Below are positions 1 to 8,751 of a DNA stretch of 35,494 nucleotides, piece after piece. The notes under the pieces are model-generated. The model made no database searches and was not told the DNA's origin. It saw only the letters and a list, made by a program, of their open reading frames with translations. The stretch spans positions 1 through 35,494 of the forward strand of contig MABC01000085.1 of the NCBI GenBank assembly GCA_002162925.1, written 5' to 3'. Within the stretch, counting starts at the first letter, position 1. Every line of letters begins with the position of its first letter. Both the position numbers and the translations under genes were made by a program. This DNA is from Thalassotalea sp. 42_200_T64. Its GTDB lineage: Bacteria > Pseudomonadota > Gammaproteobacteria > Enterobacterales > Alteromonadaceae.

Positions 1-1
1 T

Positions 2-151
2 GATAATGACTACCGCGCAGCATGGCTTGAATCTGACTATGGCGAAGTAAAACAGCGCTGGTTATTAATTGAAAGCGAGCAAGCGAAAAAACGGGAGCAG
101 CATACGCTAGATAAGCGTAACAGCGTCTCCATAACTCCAGTTCACCATTAA
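2..151 (+). pseudogene. 3' remnant of IS1634-like (IS4-group) transposase
   Basis: The only open reading frame at the left edge runs from outside the window to TAA at 149-151. Its residues include YGEVKQRWLLIESEQAKK, which resembles the mid-region of IS1634-type DDE transposases (pattern YGG/E-x-x-QRWL-x-x-x-SEQ). In that family this motif lies well inside the protein, so a stop only about 25 residues later suggests a truncated copy; this is an inference because the 5' part is not visible. It sits about 107 bp beyond the glmS stop codon. No terminal inverted repeat could be assigned in 152-258. It could also be the true C-terminus of a shorter transposase variant. Confidence 0.5.
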
Positions 152-258
152 TATTAGTTTCCGCTAAAAAATCCACTTTAATAATATAAAGACAAATTAT
201 AACAACAAGTTAATGTAATTATGGTTAATAAATGTTTCCTCTTTTTACTAGAGTCCTG

Positions 259-2091
259 TCATTCAACCGTAACCGATTTGGCCAGGTTACGTGGTTGGTC
301 AACATCGGTACCTTTGATGATTGCCACATAATAAGACAGTAACTGTAGTGGCAAGGTATATACGATAGGTGCAATAGCTTCGTCACAATGTGGCACGTTA
401 ATCACTTTCATCGTGTCGTCGCTGGCGAATTTGGCATCAATATCGGCAAACACATACATTAAACCGCCACGGGCACGCACTTCTTCAACGTTGGATTTTA
501 ATTTTTCAATTAAATCATTTTGTGGCGCCACCACAATAACAGGCATGTCGGCATCGATCAGTGCTAATGGGCCATGTTTTAATTCACCGGCAGCGTAGGC
601 TTCGGCATGAATGTAAGAAATTTCTTTCAGCTTTAATGCCCCTTCCATCGCAATTGGGTATTGATCGCCACGACCTAAGAACAATGAATGTTGTTTATCG
701 GCAAAGTCTTCGGCTAAATTTTCAATTTCACTGGCAAGGGAGAGCACTTCTTCGAGTTTGTTTGGTAATGTCATTAATGATGAAACTAACTGCTTTTGCG
801 TAGCTTCATCCATGGCTTTGTGCTGGCCGATGGCGATGGTCATCATCATTAAGCCGACTAGCTGGGTAGTAAATGCCTTAGTGGAAGCAACACCGATTTC
901 CGCACCAGCTTTGGTCATAAAGGCTAAGTCGGATTCACGAACTAGTGATGAACCTGCTACGTTACAAATACTGAGACTTGCGCGATAGCCTAAATCTTTG
1001 GCTAAGCGTAACGCTGCTAAAGTATCTGCCGTTTCACCCGATTGTGAAATGGTCACAATTAGGGCGTTTTTTGGTACGAATGATTTGCGGTATCTAAATT
1101 CACTGGCGATTTCAATATTACAGCTCACGCCGGCGTGTTGTTCTAACCAATAACGGGCGACCATGCCAGAATGATAACTGGTACCACAGGCAATAATTTG
1201 CACGTGTTCGATGTCTTTAAATATTTCATCAGCATTTTCACCAAAGGCATCGCCGTTGATTTTACCTTCGCTGAAACGTCCTTCCAGAGTATTACGAATG
1301 GCGGTTGGTTGCTCGTAGGTTTCTTTTAGCATGTAATGACGGTATTCGCCTTTATCGCCAGCATCGTGGCTGACGCTGGCTTCGCTGATTTCACGTTCAA
1401 CGCTATTACCATCTTTATCAAAGATGTTCACATCAAAACGAGTAATTTCAGCGACATCGCCTTCTTCCAGGAAAGAAAACCTGCGGGTGACGGGTAATAA
1501 GGCCATCATGTCTGAGGCGAGGAAATTTTCTCCTAAGCCGTAACCGATAACTAATGGGCTTCCAGAGCGTGCTGCCACAACTCTGTCTTTATCATTGGTA
1601 TCCATGATCACTGTGCCGTACGCACCTTCAAATTGCTTGCTGGCTGATTGTACGGCTCGCAATAAACTGTCGCTGGTTTTTAATTCATGATGCACTAAAT
1701 GGGCAATCACTTCGGTATCGGTTTCTGAGACAAACACATAACCAAGCGCCCGTAATTGCGCTTTTAATTCTTGATGGTTTTCAATGATGCCGTTATGCAC
1801 CACGGCAATATTATCACTCGAAACGTGCGGATGCGCATTAGTTTCACTTGGCACACCATGAGTTGCCCAACGGGTATGGGCGATACCGGTACCGCCACTG
1901 GTTGGTGTTTCTGTCAGCGCATTGGCAAGTTCTTGAACTTTACCTAAGCGGCGAACGCGCTGTAAATTATTATCATTACCGATAACGGCGACACCGGCTG
2001 AATCGTAACCACGATATTCTAAACGGCGTAACCCTTCTACTAAAATGTCTGCGACATCACGTTGTGCTACTCCACCCACTATTCCACACAT
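259..2091 (-). CDS. glmS: Glutamine--fructose-6-phosphate aminotransferase (isomerizing) GlmS
   Basis: Makes glucosamine-6-phosphate from fructose-6-phosphate and glutamine, the first committed step to UDP-GlcNAc for peptidoglycan and LPS; cytoplasmic. The 610-residue protein has the family's usual length. It begins MCGIVGG, so Cys2 becomes the N-terminal nucleophile of the class II glutaminase domain (about residues 1-240, with [13 protein letters not shown] substrate residues seen as HTRWATHG). Two SIS sugar-isomerase domains follow (about 290-430 and 460-600), with SQSGETADT and the loop [14 protein letters not shown]. The C-terminus is [11 protein letters not shown], the standard ending. 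It lies 29 bp downstream of the DeoR-type regulator on the same strand and is probably cotranscribed with it. The identification is secure. Confidence 0.98.
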   Translation of the reverse strand: MCGIVGGVAQRDVADILVEGLRRLEYRGYDSAGVAVIGNDNNLQRVRRLGKVQELANALTETPTSGGTGIAHTRWATHGVPSETNAHPHVSSDNIAVVHNGIIENHQELKAQLRALGYVFVSETDTEVIAHLVHHELKTSDSLLRAVQSASKQFEGAYGTVIMDTNDKDRVVAARSGSPLVIGYGLGENFLASDMMALLPVTRRFSFLEEGDVAEITRFDVNIFDKDGNSVEREISEASVSHDAGDKGEYRHYMLKETYEQPTAIRNTLEGRFSEGKINGDAFGENADEIFKDIEHVQIIACGTSYHSGMVARYWLEQHAGVSCNIEIASEFRYRKSFVPKNALIVTISQSGETADTLAALRLAKDLGYRASLSICNVAGSSLVRESDLAFMTKAGAEIGVASTKAFTTQLVGLMMMTIAIGQHKAMDEATQKQLVSSLMTLPNKLEEVLSLASEIENLAEDFADKQHSLFLGRGDQYPIAMEGALKLKEISYIHAEAYAAGELKHGPLALIDADMPVIVVAPQNDLIEKLKSNVEEVRARGGLMYVFADIDAKFASDDTMKVINVPHCDEAIAPIVYTLPLQLLSYYVAIIKGTDVDQPRNLAKSVTVE

Positions 2092-2120
2092 AGTAACCCT
2101 TAATATTCGTTTATTTTTGT

Positions 2121-2891
2121 TTATTTATTCTCTGCACAGATGAGGTTGATCCCCTGCGCGCTAATTTCGTTTTGCATTTGTGTTGATAAGCCGTCGTCGG
2201 TGATCAACGTGTCGATGCTATACCATGGCAATTCCAGGTTGGGAATTTTGCGACCAATTTTTTCAGATTCGACCACGACTATTACTTCGCGCGCCACTTC
2301 ACTCATCACTTGTGATAAGCCGATAAGCTCATTAAACGTAGTGGTACCGCGCTCAAGGTCGATGCCATCGGCACCAATAAATAACTGATCAAAGTCATAT
2401 GATCTTAGTACTAATTCGGCCACTTTTCCTTGGAATGCTTCAGAACTGCTATCCCAGGTGCCTCCGGTCATCAATAATGTTGGCTCATTTTCGAGGGCGT
2501 TCAGCGCATCGGCAATAGATAATGAATTGGTCATTACCACTAAGCCTTTTTTGTGCTTCAGCTCTGGAATGATTGCTGCGGTAGTGCGGCCGCTATCGAT
2601 GATAATGCGATGATGATCGCATACATGTTTGGCCGCCTCGATAGCGATGGCTAACTTTTGCTTTGAAACTTTTTCAGTATGATCTGGCGAAGTGATTTCT
2701 GTCGGTAACGGTATTGCACCACCATATTTACGTAACAATAAGCCGCTTTTTTCTAATGCCGATAAATCTTTACGGATAGTTACTTCTGAGGTTTCAAATT
2801 CAACAGCTAAAGCGTCTACACTCACTTCGCCGTTATTGCTGAGCTGGTTAAGGATGTTGTGACGGCGTTGTTGTGTATTTCTTTTCGACAT
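2121..2891 (-). CDS. glmR: DeoR-family transcriptional regulator, GlmR-like, upstream of glmS
   Basis: A 256-residue DeoR-type repressor. Residues about 5-57 form the winged helix-turn-helix ([20 protein letters not shown], then [13 protein letters not shown] sequence seen as [12 protein letters not shown]), followed by a DeoR sugar-phosphate sensor domain containing [12 protein letters not shown] and [13 protein letters not shown] longer in-frame reading back to 3140 exists, but the added 83 residues are low-complexity and unlike the family; the ATG at 2891 gives the normal length and N-terminus ([10 protein letters not shown]). It precedes glmS by 29 bp on the same strand, the arrangement described for Pseudomonas GlmR. 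The likely job is controlling glmS in response to an amino-sugar phosphate. The symbol is by context; other DeoR names are possible. Confidence 0.88.
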   Translation of the reverse strand: MSKRNTQQRRHNILNQLSNNGEVSVDALAVEFETSEVTIRKDLSALEKSGLLLRKYGGAIPLPTEITSPDHTEKVSKQKLAIAIEAAKHVCDHHRIIIDSGRTTAAIIPELKHKKGLVVMTNSLSIADALNALENEPTLLMTGGTWDSSSEAFQGKVAELVLRSYDFDQLFIGADGIDLERGTTTFNELIGLSQVMSEVAREVIVVVESEKIGRKIPNLELPWYSIDTLITDDGLSTQMQNEISAQGINLICAENK

Positions 2892-2935
2892 AGTTGTTAT
2901 TGTATCGTATATAAGAAAATCAAAGTTCAACACAA

Positions 2936-2988
2936 GTTTCGTTTGAAATTTATTGTTGAAGTGTAAGTTTCGTTTCGAACGTTTCGAC
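2936..2988. promoter_or_regulatory. Candidate DeoR/GlmR operator (repeated GTTTCG units)
   Basis: Just upstream of the regulator start are three GTTTCG units: GTTTCGTTTGAAA at 2936-2948 and GTTTCGTTTCGAAC followed by GTTTCGAC at 2967-2988. DeoR-family regulators such as AgaR and GlpR bind repeated TTTCGTTTC-like half-sites, so an autoregulatory operator for glmR-glmS is likely. This is seen by eye; the exact footprint is an inference. Confidence 0.45.
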
Positions 2989-3116
2989 ATTAAAACAAAA
3001 CTTAGCAAACATTGCAAATTAAATCGCAGAACCGGTAAATAGATAAAAACGACGACAGTCGTTAAATAACTTTGCCTCAGCTCAGTGAAAATGATAAGTT
3101 GGCTGCAAATAGCAAA

Positions 3117-3128
3117 TTGTATATACAA
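3117..3128. promoter_or_regulatory. HutC-like operator palindrome TTGTATATACAA
   Basis: A perfect 12-bp palindrome, TTGTATATACAA, lies 118 bp upstream of the hutG start. HutC, the GntR-family histidine-utilisation repressor, recognises CTTGTATNTACAAG-like sites in gammaproteobacteria. The site is beside two hut genes, which supports the assignment. The hutC gene itself is not in the window. Confidence 0.6.
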
Positions 3129-3167
3129 CTTGCTGAGCATAGGCTAACAAGGCTGATATACTATATT

Positions 3168-3218
3168 TAACCTGAACTCGGAATATTGACAAGTGCTGCT
3201 TATCCCGAGCTCAGGTTA
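3168..3218. repeat. Inverted repeat in the hutG leader
   Basis: The arms 3168-3181 (TAACCTGAACTCGG) and 3205-3218 (CCGAGCTCAGGTTA) are complementary at 13 of 14 positions with a 23-nt loop. It lies between the HutC-like site and the hutG ATG. It could be an RNA stem-loop in the leader or a second protein-binding dyad. Which one cannot be told from the sequence. Confidence 0.6.
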
Positions 3219-3245
3219 CTGAGCACAGCAAACGTTGAGAGAGCA

Positions 3246-4034
3246 ATGAACAATTCAACTTATACCTTAGTGAAAGGTCGTATCCCGTTATTAATAAGTA
3301 TGCCGCATAATGGCACGGACGTACCTGATGACATTAAAGCCAAGATGACCGAGGTTGGTTTGTCGGTACAAGATACCGACTGGTATATGGATAAACTTTA
3401 CGATTTTGCTGTCGAGCTAGGCGCTTATATCCTGATGCCGCGCTATAATCGCTATGTTATCGACTTAAACCGGGATCCAAGCGGGATTAATTTATATCCA
3501 GGCAGTGATACAACTGAATTATGCCCAACCACAAGTTTTGATTGCAAAGCTTTATATCTCGATGGGCAGTTACCCGATGAAAAAGAAAATCAACGCCGGG
3601 TTGAATTGTACTGGCAACCTTATCATCAGGCGTTAAAGTCGACTTTAGATGCCTTGCAATACGAATTTGGTAAAGCGGTGTTATTAGAGGCGCATTCGAT
3701 CGCGTCTGTCGTGCCACGTTTTTTTGAAGGCCAGTTACCTGACTTTAATTTTGGTACCAACAATGGCTCAAGTTGTGGCCAGCAGTTAATTGATGCGGTG
3801 AATGCTATCGATTACAGCCCATATTCCTCGATCACCAATGGCCGCTTTAAAGGTGGTTATATCACCAGAGAATATACCGATTTATCCGCTAATATTTACA
3901 CCCTGCAATTAGAGTTATCGCAGCGTACCTATTTAAATGAACCGAGCAACGAATACAACGAATTGGCTGCCAAGCAAGTGAAAGTTAAATTAACCACTTT
4001 AATCGAGACTCTGGTTAAGTTTGCCAACGACTAG
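3246..4034 (+). CDS. hutG: N-formylglutamate deformylase
   Basis: Hydrolyses N-formylglutamate to glutamate and formate, the last step of the five-step histidine-degradation route. The protein is 262 residues from ATG 3246, which is preceded by a purine-rich GAGAGAGC. A TTG at 3186 would add 20 residues but lies inside the inverted repeat and has no ribosome site. Family signatures are ISMPHNGTDVP near the N-terminus, DLNRDPSG, and LLEAHSIASVVPRFFEG around the middle, which carry the likely metal and substrate residues, plus the conserved NGRFKGGYITREYT. hutF follows in the same direction 78 bp later; together they make glutamate from formimidoylglutamate. Probably controlled by HutC through the upstream palindrome. 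Confidence 0.93.
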   Translation: MNNSTYTLVKGRIPLLISMPHNGTDVPDDIKAKMTEVGLSVQDTDWYMDKLYDFAVELGAYILMPRYNRYVIDLNRDPSGINLYPGSDTTELCPTTSFDCKALYLDGQLPDEKENQRRVELYWQPYHQALKSTLDALQYEFGKAVLLEAHSIASVVPRFFEGQLPDFNFGTNNGSSCGQQLIDAVNAIDYSPYSSITNGRFKGGYITREYTDLSANIYTLQLELSQRTYLNEPSNEYNELAAKQVKVKLTTLIETLVKFAND

Positions 4035-4112
4035 AGTGAACACAACCATTGCGATAACTAATAGCCGCAAACCGAAATAATTAACAATGAGCATGAAGAG
4101 TATTAATTTCCT

Positions 4113-5486
4113 ATGAGAAGATTATTTGCCGAAAATATTCTATTAGCCGATGGCTGGCAACAAGATAAAACCTTACATATTAACGATGGCGTAATTGCAA
4201 AAATCACCTCGGGGAAAGAGCCGGACGCAGAGCAGGTAGAAGGTACCGTGATCCCTGGCATGGTCAATTGTCATTCGCATGCGTTTCAACGTGGCTTCGC
4301 CGGTTTTTCCGAACAAGGCAGTGAATCTGGTGACAGTTTCTGGACCTGGCGCAAAATTATGTATCAGTTTCTTGATAATATATCGAGTGAACAAGCCGAA
4401 ATTATTGCTCAGCAACTTTATATCGAAATGCTGAAAGCCGGATACACCCGCGTTGCCGAGTTCCATTATTTACACCACCAAAAATCTGGCGATGTTCATA
4501 ATCAGTTGGCGGCGATGGCGAAAGCGATATTTAACGCGGCAAAAGTGAGTGGTATTGGCATTACTATGTTGCCGGTAATGTATCGTTTTAGTGGCTTTGG
4601 ACCACTTGCGTCCAATGATGGCCAAAAGCGCTTTATCAACTCCGTTGAACAGTTTAACCAACTGGTAAGCGATTGTTTTGACCTTGCCGCACAACAAAAT
4701 AATGCCAATGTTGGTATTGCGCCGCATTCGTTACGCGCCGTAGATAAAGCATCATTAGTCGCCGCGGTAAGCCATGTGCGCAGTTTGGATGATAAAGCGC
4801 CAGTGCATATTCATATTGCTGAACAGCAAAAAGAAGTACAGGATTGTGTTGCTCATTATGGCAAGCGCCCGGTGCAATGGTTGCTCGATAATATCGAGTT
4901 AGATCAACATTGGTGTTTAATTCATGCCACTCATATTGATGACAGTGAAATTGCCGGCATGATTGCGAGCAAAGCGATTACCGGAATTTGCCCAACTACC
5001 GAAGCGAACCTGGGGGATGGTATTTTCTCTACTACTCAATTCATGGCCGATGGTGGGCAAGTTGCTATTGGTTCAGACAGTCATATTAGCGTCAGTGCCA
5101 TTGAAGAGTTACGTTTATTGGAATACTCACAACGCTTGATTAGACAACAACGCGCCATTTTAGCAACGGTGGAGACCAAATCGGTAGGGCAAAACTTATG
5201 GCAGCATACTGCTCGTGCAGGGGCAAAGAGTACCAATAGCAATACTGGTGAACTGGCGGTTGGAAAACAAGCGGATTTATTGGTTTTGGATAAACAGCAA
5301 ACCAAACTGTTTGCCAACCAAAACCAATTTATTATCGACAGTATGATTTTTGCCAGTCAGCAAACCCCCATTAAAGATGTTATGGTCAATGGGCGGTGGG
5401 TGATTGTTGATGGTCAGCACAAGCAGCAGCAGAAAAGTGCGGAAAACTTTGCCAAAACCTTACAGGCTTTGGGCAACAATCGTTAA
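4113..5486 (+). CDS. hutF: Formimidoylglutamate deiminase
   Basis: Removes ammonia from N-formimidoyl-L-glutamate to give N-formylglutamate, the substrate of HutG just upstream. The 457-residue protein is an amidohydrolase-superfamily TIM barrel of usual length. Metal-binding signatures in order are NCHSHAFQRG (about residue 52), HIHIAEQQKE (about 232), IHATHIDD (about 270) and IGSDSHISV (about 322). The C-terminal part (LAVGKQADLLVLD) is the composite beta-sandwich end typical of this superfamily. It is distinguished from guanine deaminase by the full HSHAFQRGFAGFSE pattern and by linkage to hutG. The gap from hutG contains no obvious terminator, so an operon is likely. Confidence 0.95.
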   Translation: MRRLFAENILLADGWQQDKTLHINDGVIAKITSGKEPDAEQVEGTVIPGMVNCHSHAFQRGFAGFSEQGSESGDSFWTWRKIMYQFLDNISSEQAEIIAQQLYIEMLKAGYTRVAEFHYLHHQKSGDVHNQLAAMAKAIFNAAKVSGIGITMLPVMYRFSGFGPLASNDGQKRFINSVEQFNQLVSDCFDLAAQQNNANVGIAPHSLRAVDKASLVAAVSHVRSLDDKAPVHIHIAEQQKEVQDCVAHYGKRPVQWLLDNIELDQHWCLIHATHIDDSEIAGMIASKAITGICPTTEANLGDGIFSTTQFMADGGQVAIGSDSHISVSAIEELRLLEYSQRLIRQQRAILATVETKSVGQNLWQHTARAGAKSTNSNTGELAVGKQADLLVLDKQQTKLFANQNQFIIDSMIFASQQTPIKDVMVNGRWVIVDGQHKQQQKSAENFAKTLQALGNNR

Positions 5487-5505
5487 ACGTTAATCCGAGT
5501 TGAAT

Positions 5506-5862
5506 TTAATTAAGAATTCGGTATTGATCTATGGTTCGACACGCTTTTTTCACGTGTTCGTGGCGCAACCTGGTGTTACCTTTAAATTCGCCGCAATATT
5601 TTTGATGAAAAGATCGCACTGATTTTCTCGATGAAGCAATTGCTTCGATATATGCCACTTCAGATTTAGTGTACTGTTCAAAGTCTCGTTGTAGTACTGT
5701 GAGTAATTTACTGGGTGCCACTTTGACTTTAGTATCGGTTACTTCAGAAAGACTCTGTTTGGCCTGGCCAATATAGGTATCGTACCACTCATTTACCTGC
5801 TCATTTGGGTAATAGTGCAAATATACTGCAATTGCGACAATGATTATTAGTATGTTTTTCAT
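5506..5862 (-). CDS. Hypothetical membrane-anchored small protein
   Basis: A 118-residue protein not assigned to a family. The start is taken at ATG 5862, preceded by AGGA; an upstream in-frame start would add 19 residues ahead of a clean hydrophobic segment. Residues 1-15 (MKNILIIIVAIAVYL) form one N-terminal membrane anchor or uncleaved signal. The rest is soluble, basic and mainly helical, with two cysteines (in KYCGEF and KKACRT) that could form a disulphide if periplasmic. It is convergent with hutF (19-bp gap) and divergent from ccoG. Nothing in the neighbours states a function. Confidence 0.7.
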   Translation of the reverse strand: MKNILIIIVAIAVYLHYYPNEQVNEWYDTYIGQAKQSLSEVTDTKVKVAPSKLLTVLQRDFEQYTKSEVAYIEAIASSRKSVRSFHQKYCGEFKGNTRLRHEHVKKACRTIDQYRILN

Positions 5863-5961
5863 AGTCCTGATCCTAATTGCCTGTGCTAAATTTATTATTA
5901 TTTTTTGATCATAGCTCATTTGGCTGGAGTTTTTGCGTAATTGCTAAAAAAACGGAAAAAG

Positions 5962-6002
5962 TTAATCTAAATCACACAATAACATGCCTTTATTGTTATA
6001 AT
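5962..6002 (+). promoter_or_regulatory. FNR/ANR-type box with -10 element upstream of ccoG
   Basis: TTAAT-CTAA-ATCAC at 5962-5975 matches the FNR consensus TTGAT-N4-ATCAA at 8 of 10 conserved positions. A consensus -10 hexamer TATAAT is at 5997-6002. A start about 7 nt past the -10 would put the box centre near -41, the class II activator position. The match is direct; binding by FNR is an inference supported by the oxygen-related role of ccoG. Confidence 0.6.
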
Positions 6003-6039
6003 TAGCCCATAAAAAGACTAAGCGCATTCGGGAAAGGTT

Positions 6040-7524
6040 ATGGTTGACCAGCAAAAGCCTAAATCAGCACAAACAACAACTCAGACGAAAACTCACACTA
6101 GAACGATACCTGTTAAAACCATACCAGTAAAAAACATCAAGGTTGAAAAACCGAAAGATGCCGGCGTTGAACAATACAAACCTCGCGATCAAATCTATGT
6201 TCGAAAAGTAAAAGGCATTTTTCAAGAAATTCGCCGCAAGATGAATTTTTTCTTTTTGGCGTTATTTGCCGTTCTGCCCTGGCTACAATATAACGGCCAG
6301 CAAGCGATTCTATTCGATATCGGCGAACAACGTTTTAATTTGTGGGGCCTTACCCTATGGCCACAAGATTTAACCTTATTGGCCTGGCTCTTTATCATTA
6401 GTGCGTTTTTATTATTTTTTGTCACTACCTTCCTTGGCCGGGTGTGGTGTGGTTACTTATGCCCGCAAACCGTTTGGACTTTCATTTTTATTTGGTTTGA
6501 AGAGAAATTTGAAGGTGCCGCGAATAAGCGCAAACGCTTAGATCAACAAGCAATGAATTTTGATAAATTTTGGCGGAAATCGGCAAAACATGGTTGCTGG
6601 TTAATGTTCTCCACCCTAACGGCGTTAACTTTTGCCGGCTATTTCACCCCAATGCAACAACTCACCATAGATTTTTTCAGCTTTAGTGCCTCCATTACTG
6701 TGGTGAGTGTGATCACTTTCTTTGCTTTTTGTACTTATGGTAATGCCGGTTGGATGCGTGAGGTCATGTGTTTGCATATGTGCCCCTATTCTCGTTTTCA
6801 ATCGGCGATGTTTGACCAAGATACACTAACAGTCTCTTATGATGCCAATCGTGGTGAAAGCAGAGGTCCACGCGGACGCAAAGTTGACCCTAAAGAATTA
6901 GGTTTAGGTGATTGCATCGATTGCAGCTTGTGTGTGGAAGTGTGCCCTACCGGTATCGATATTCGTAACGGTTTGCAATACGAATGTATTAACTGTGGTG
7001 CCTGCGCCGATGCCTGTGACGGCGTGATGGAAAAAATGAAGTACGACAAAGGCTTAATCCGTTACACCACAGAAACCGCGTTACAAGGAAAGCAGGTACA
7101 TATTCTTAGGCCGAAGTTATTTGTCTATGCTACGGTCTTATTATTAATGTGTGGATTTTTTATCGCCGATTTGGCAACCCGGGTGCCGCTGCAATTGGAT
7201 ATTATTCGTGACAGGAATACCCTAGCTCGTGAAAATATCGACGGCTTTGTGGAAAACGTTTATACCTTGAAAATATTGAATAAATCGCAACATCAAAGCA
7301 GCTATCGAATTAGTGTGGAAGGTATCGAAAATTATCAATGGCAGGGGGACAAAAAAGTCACCATTAAGGCTGCGGATATCCATACCCTTACCATCAGCAT
7401 TGCCATTGATCCTGTTGAGATTAAGGAATATATGACAGATATCTCCTTTGTCATTCAACAAATAGAGCCGATTGATAATGATGTGATCATTAAACAAGGC
7501 AGCAAATTTTTCAATAAACGATAA
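6040..7524 (+). CDS. ccoG: Cytochrome c oxidase accessory protein CcoG (FixG/RdxA family)
   Basis: A membrane-bound ferredoxin-like protein needed for maturation of the cbb3-type oxidase, thought to handle copper reduction for assembly. The protein is 494 residues. After a charged, proline- and lysine-rich N-terminus come four transmembrane stretches (about residues 68-85, 113-135, 187-210, 220-240). Next are GRVWCGYLCPQTVW and the cysteine-rich CIDCSLCVEVCPTG ... CINCGACADAC block (about 290-330), giving two 4Fe-4S clusters. A fifth membrane helix (about 362-382) and a C-terminal immunoglobulin-like domain follow. The oxidase genes ccoNOP are not in the window. It is transcribed from an FNR-type promoter, and its stop overlaps the srkA start by one base. 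Confidence 0.96.
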   Translation: MVDQQKPKSAQTTTQTKTHTRTIPVKTIPVKNIKVEKPKDAGVEQYKPRDQIYVRKVKGIFQEIRRKMNFFFLALFAVLPWLQYNGQQAILFDIGEQRFNLWGLTLWPQDLTLLAWLFIISAFLLFFVTTFLGRVWCGYLCPQTVWTFIFIWFEEKFEGAANKRKRLDQQAMNFDKFWRKSAKHGCWLMFSTLTALTFAGYFTPMQQLTIDFFSFSASITVVSVITFFAFCTYGNAGWMREVMCLHMCPYSRFQSAMFDQDTLTVSYDANRGESRGPRGRKVDPKELGLGDCIDCSLCVEVCPTGIDIRNGLQYECINCGACADACDGVMEKMKYDKGLIRYTTETALQGKQVHILRPKLFVYATVLLLMCGFFIADLATRVPLQLDIIRDRNTLARENIDGFVENVYTLKILNKSQHQSSYRISVEGIENYQWQGDKKVTIKAADIHTLTISIAIDPVEIKEYMTDISFVIQQIEPIDNDVIIKQGSKFFNKR

Positions 7525-8516
7525 TGGCGGATCCCTTGGCAGATTTTAGTTTTAGCACCCTTAGTCCCGATACCATCATTGATGGTTTGGAATCGGCGGG
7601 ATTTAGTGTTGCCAGTGGCTTGCTGGCATTAAATAGTTATGAAAACCGGGTATACCAGTTTCATGACGATGACAACATCAAATATGTGACCAAATTTTAT
7701 CGTCCAAACCGTTGGTCGTTAGCCAGCATTCAGGAAGAGCATGATTTTGCGCTTGAGCTGGAAGCAGAAGAATTGCCGATTGTGGCACCGCTTGTTCGCG
7801 ATGGAATAAGTGTTTTTAGCCATAAAGACTTTTATTTTGCGGTCTTCCCATGTCGTGGCGGTCGTATTTTTGAAGTGGATAATTTAAACCAATTGGAATG
7901 GATGGGACGCTTTGTTGGGCGCATTCATGCCGTTGCCAGCCAGCACACTTTTGTGCATCGCCCTGACATAAGTACAGAAGAAAGTTTAGTGCAAGCTCGC
8001 ACGATTATTCATGATGGCGATATGGTGAGTCCAGGTTTGCATACGCCATTTTTTACCATTTTGGATCAGGTGATCGAGTTAGCAGCAGGACAATATAGAC
8101 CACAAACCCAGATCCGTTTACATGGCGATTGCCATGCGGGCAATATCCTCTGGACCGACGCCGGACCACACTTTGTCGACCTTGATGATTGCCGCACTGG
8201 TCCGGCGATTCAGGACTTGTGGATGATGCTCTCCGGAGACCGGCAAAATAAACTGTTACAATTGGATACACTGCTTTTGGGTTATGAGGAGTTTTTTTCA
8301 TTTGAACATAGCCAGCTAACACTGATAGAATCATTGCGTTCAATGAGATTAATTAACTATATGGCATGGTTAACTAAGCGCTGGCAAGATCCGGCATTTC
8401 CCCGTAACTTCCCCTGGTTTAATACCGAGAAGTATTGGGAACAGCAGATTTTAATGTTAAAAGAGCAATATGCAATTTTACAAGAACCAAGTTTAAGTTT
8501 AAATCAACATTTTTAA
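7524..8516 (+). CDS. srkA: Stress-response serine/threonine kinase SrkA (YihE/RdoA)
   Basis: Phosphotransferase of the APH/choline-kinase fold that in E. coli protects against envelope and oxidative stress. The 330-residue length matches the family. The catalytic loop LHGDCHAGNIL is at about residues 199-209 (Asp202), and the metal-binding FVDLDDC has Asp219. The N-terminal part carries LNSYENRVYQF, the nucleotide-binding loop of this family. The ATG at 7524 overlaps the ccoG stop, so the two are translationally coupled. dsbA follows 235 bp later, the yihE-dsbA order of E. coli, but here a dispersed repeat fills the gap. Its start has no separate strong ribosome site, which fits coupling. Confidence 0.95.
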   Translation: MADPLADFSFSTLSPDTIIDGLESAGFSVASGLLALNSYENRVYQFHDDDNIKYVTKFYRPNRWSLASIQEEHDFALELEAEELPIVAPLVRDGISVFSHKDFYFAVFPCRGGRIFEVDNLNQLEWMGRFVGRIHAVASQHTFVHRPDISTEESLVQARTIIHDGDMVSPGLHTPFFTILDQVIELAAGQYRPQTQIRLHGDCHAGNILWTDAGPHFVDLDDCRTGPAIQDLWMMLSGDRQNKLLQLDTLLLGYEEFFSFEHSQLTLIESLRSMRLINYMAWLTKRWQDPAFPRNFPWFNTEKYWEQQILMLKEQYAILQEPSLSLNQHF

Positions 8517-8536
8517 TGAAAGGTTATCGATTACCT

Positions 8537-8705
8537 ATACCAATTCCAATTCCAATAAATATGTGATCTACTTTTTAGTGAGGGAAAAGGGATAAATACA
8601 AGGCATAAAACCTTATAAGTAGTTATTCTACTTAAAAATTTTATAACGCTGTAGTTATTCGTTTTAACCAGTAAAAATGAGCCGATAATTATTGGACTTG
8701 GTATT
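8537..8705 (-). repeat. Dispersed intergenic repeat, copy A
   Basis: About 169 bp between srkA and dsbA. It begins ATACCAATT and ends ACTTGGTATT. Read on the minus strand it matches copy B (11310-11520) over most of its length, including TGGTTAAAACGAATAACTAC-like, TTGTATTTATCC-like and AAAAGTAGA-ACACAT-like segments. It lacks the extra internal block of about 40 bases found in B. No coding capacity is credible here. Confidence 0.75.
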
Positions 8706-8751
8706 AAATGCCAAATAGACAAATAAAAAATAAGCAAGGATTTTTGAAAAC

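Noticed and set aside
2892..3140. N-terminal extension of the glmR reading frame
   Set aside because: The extra 83 residues cover the operator-like repeats and HutC palindrome region and are unlike DeoR proteins.
8531..8737. Minus-strand open frame of 68 codons
   Set aside because: It lies entirely inside dispersed repeat copy A and has no ribosome site or family resemblance.
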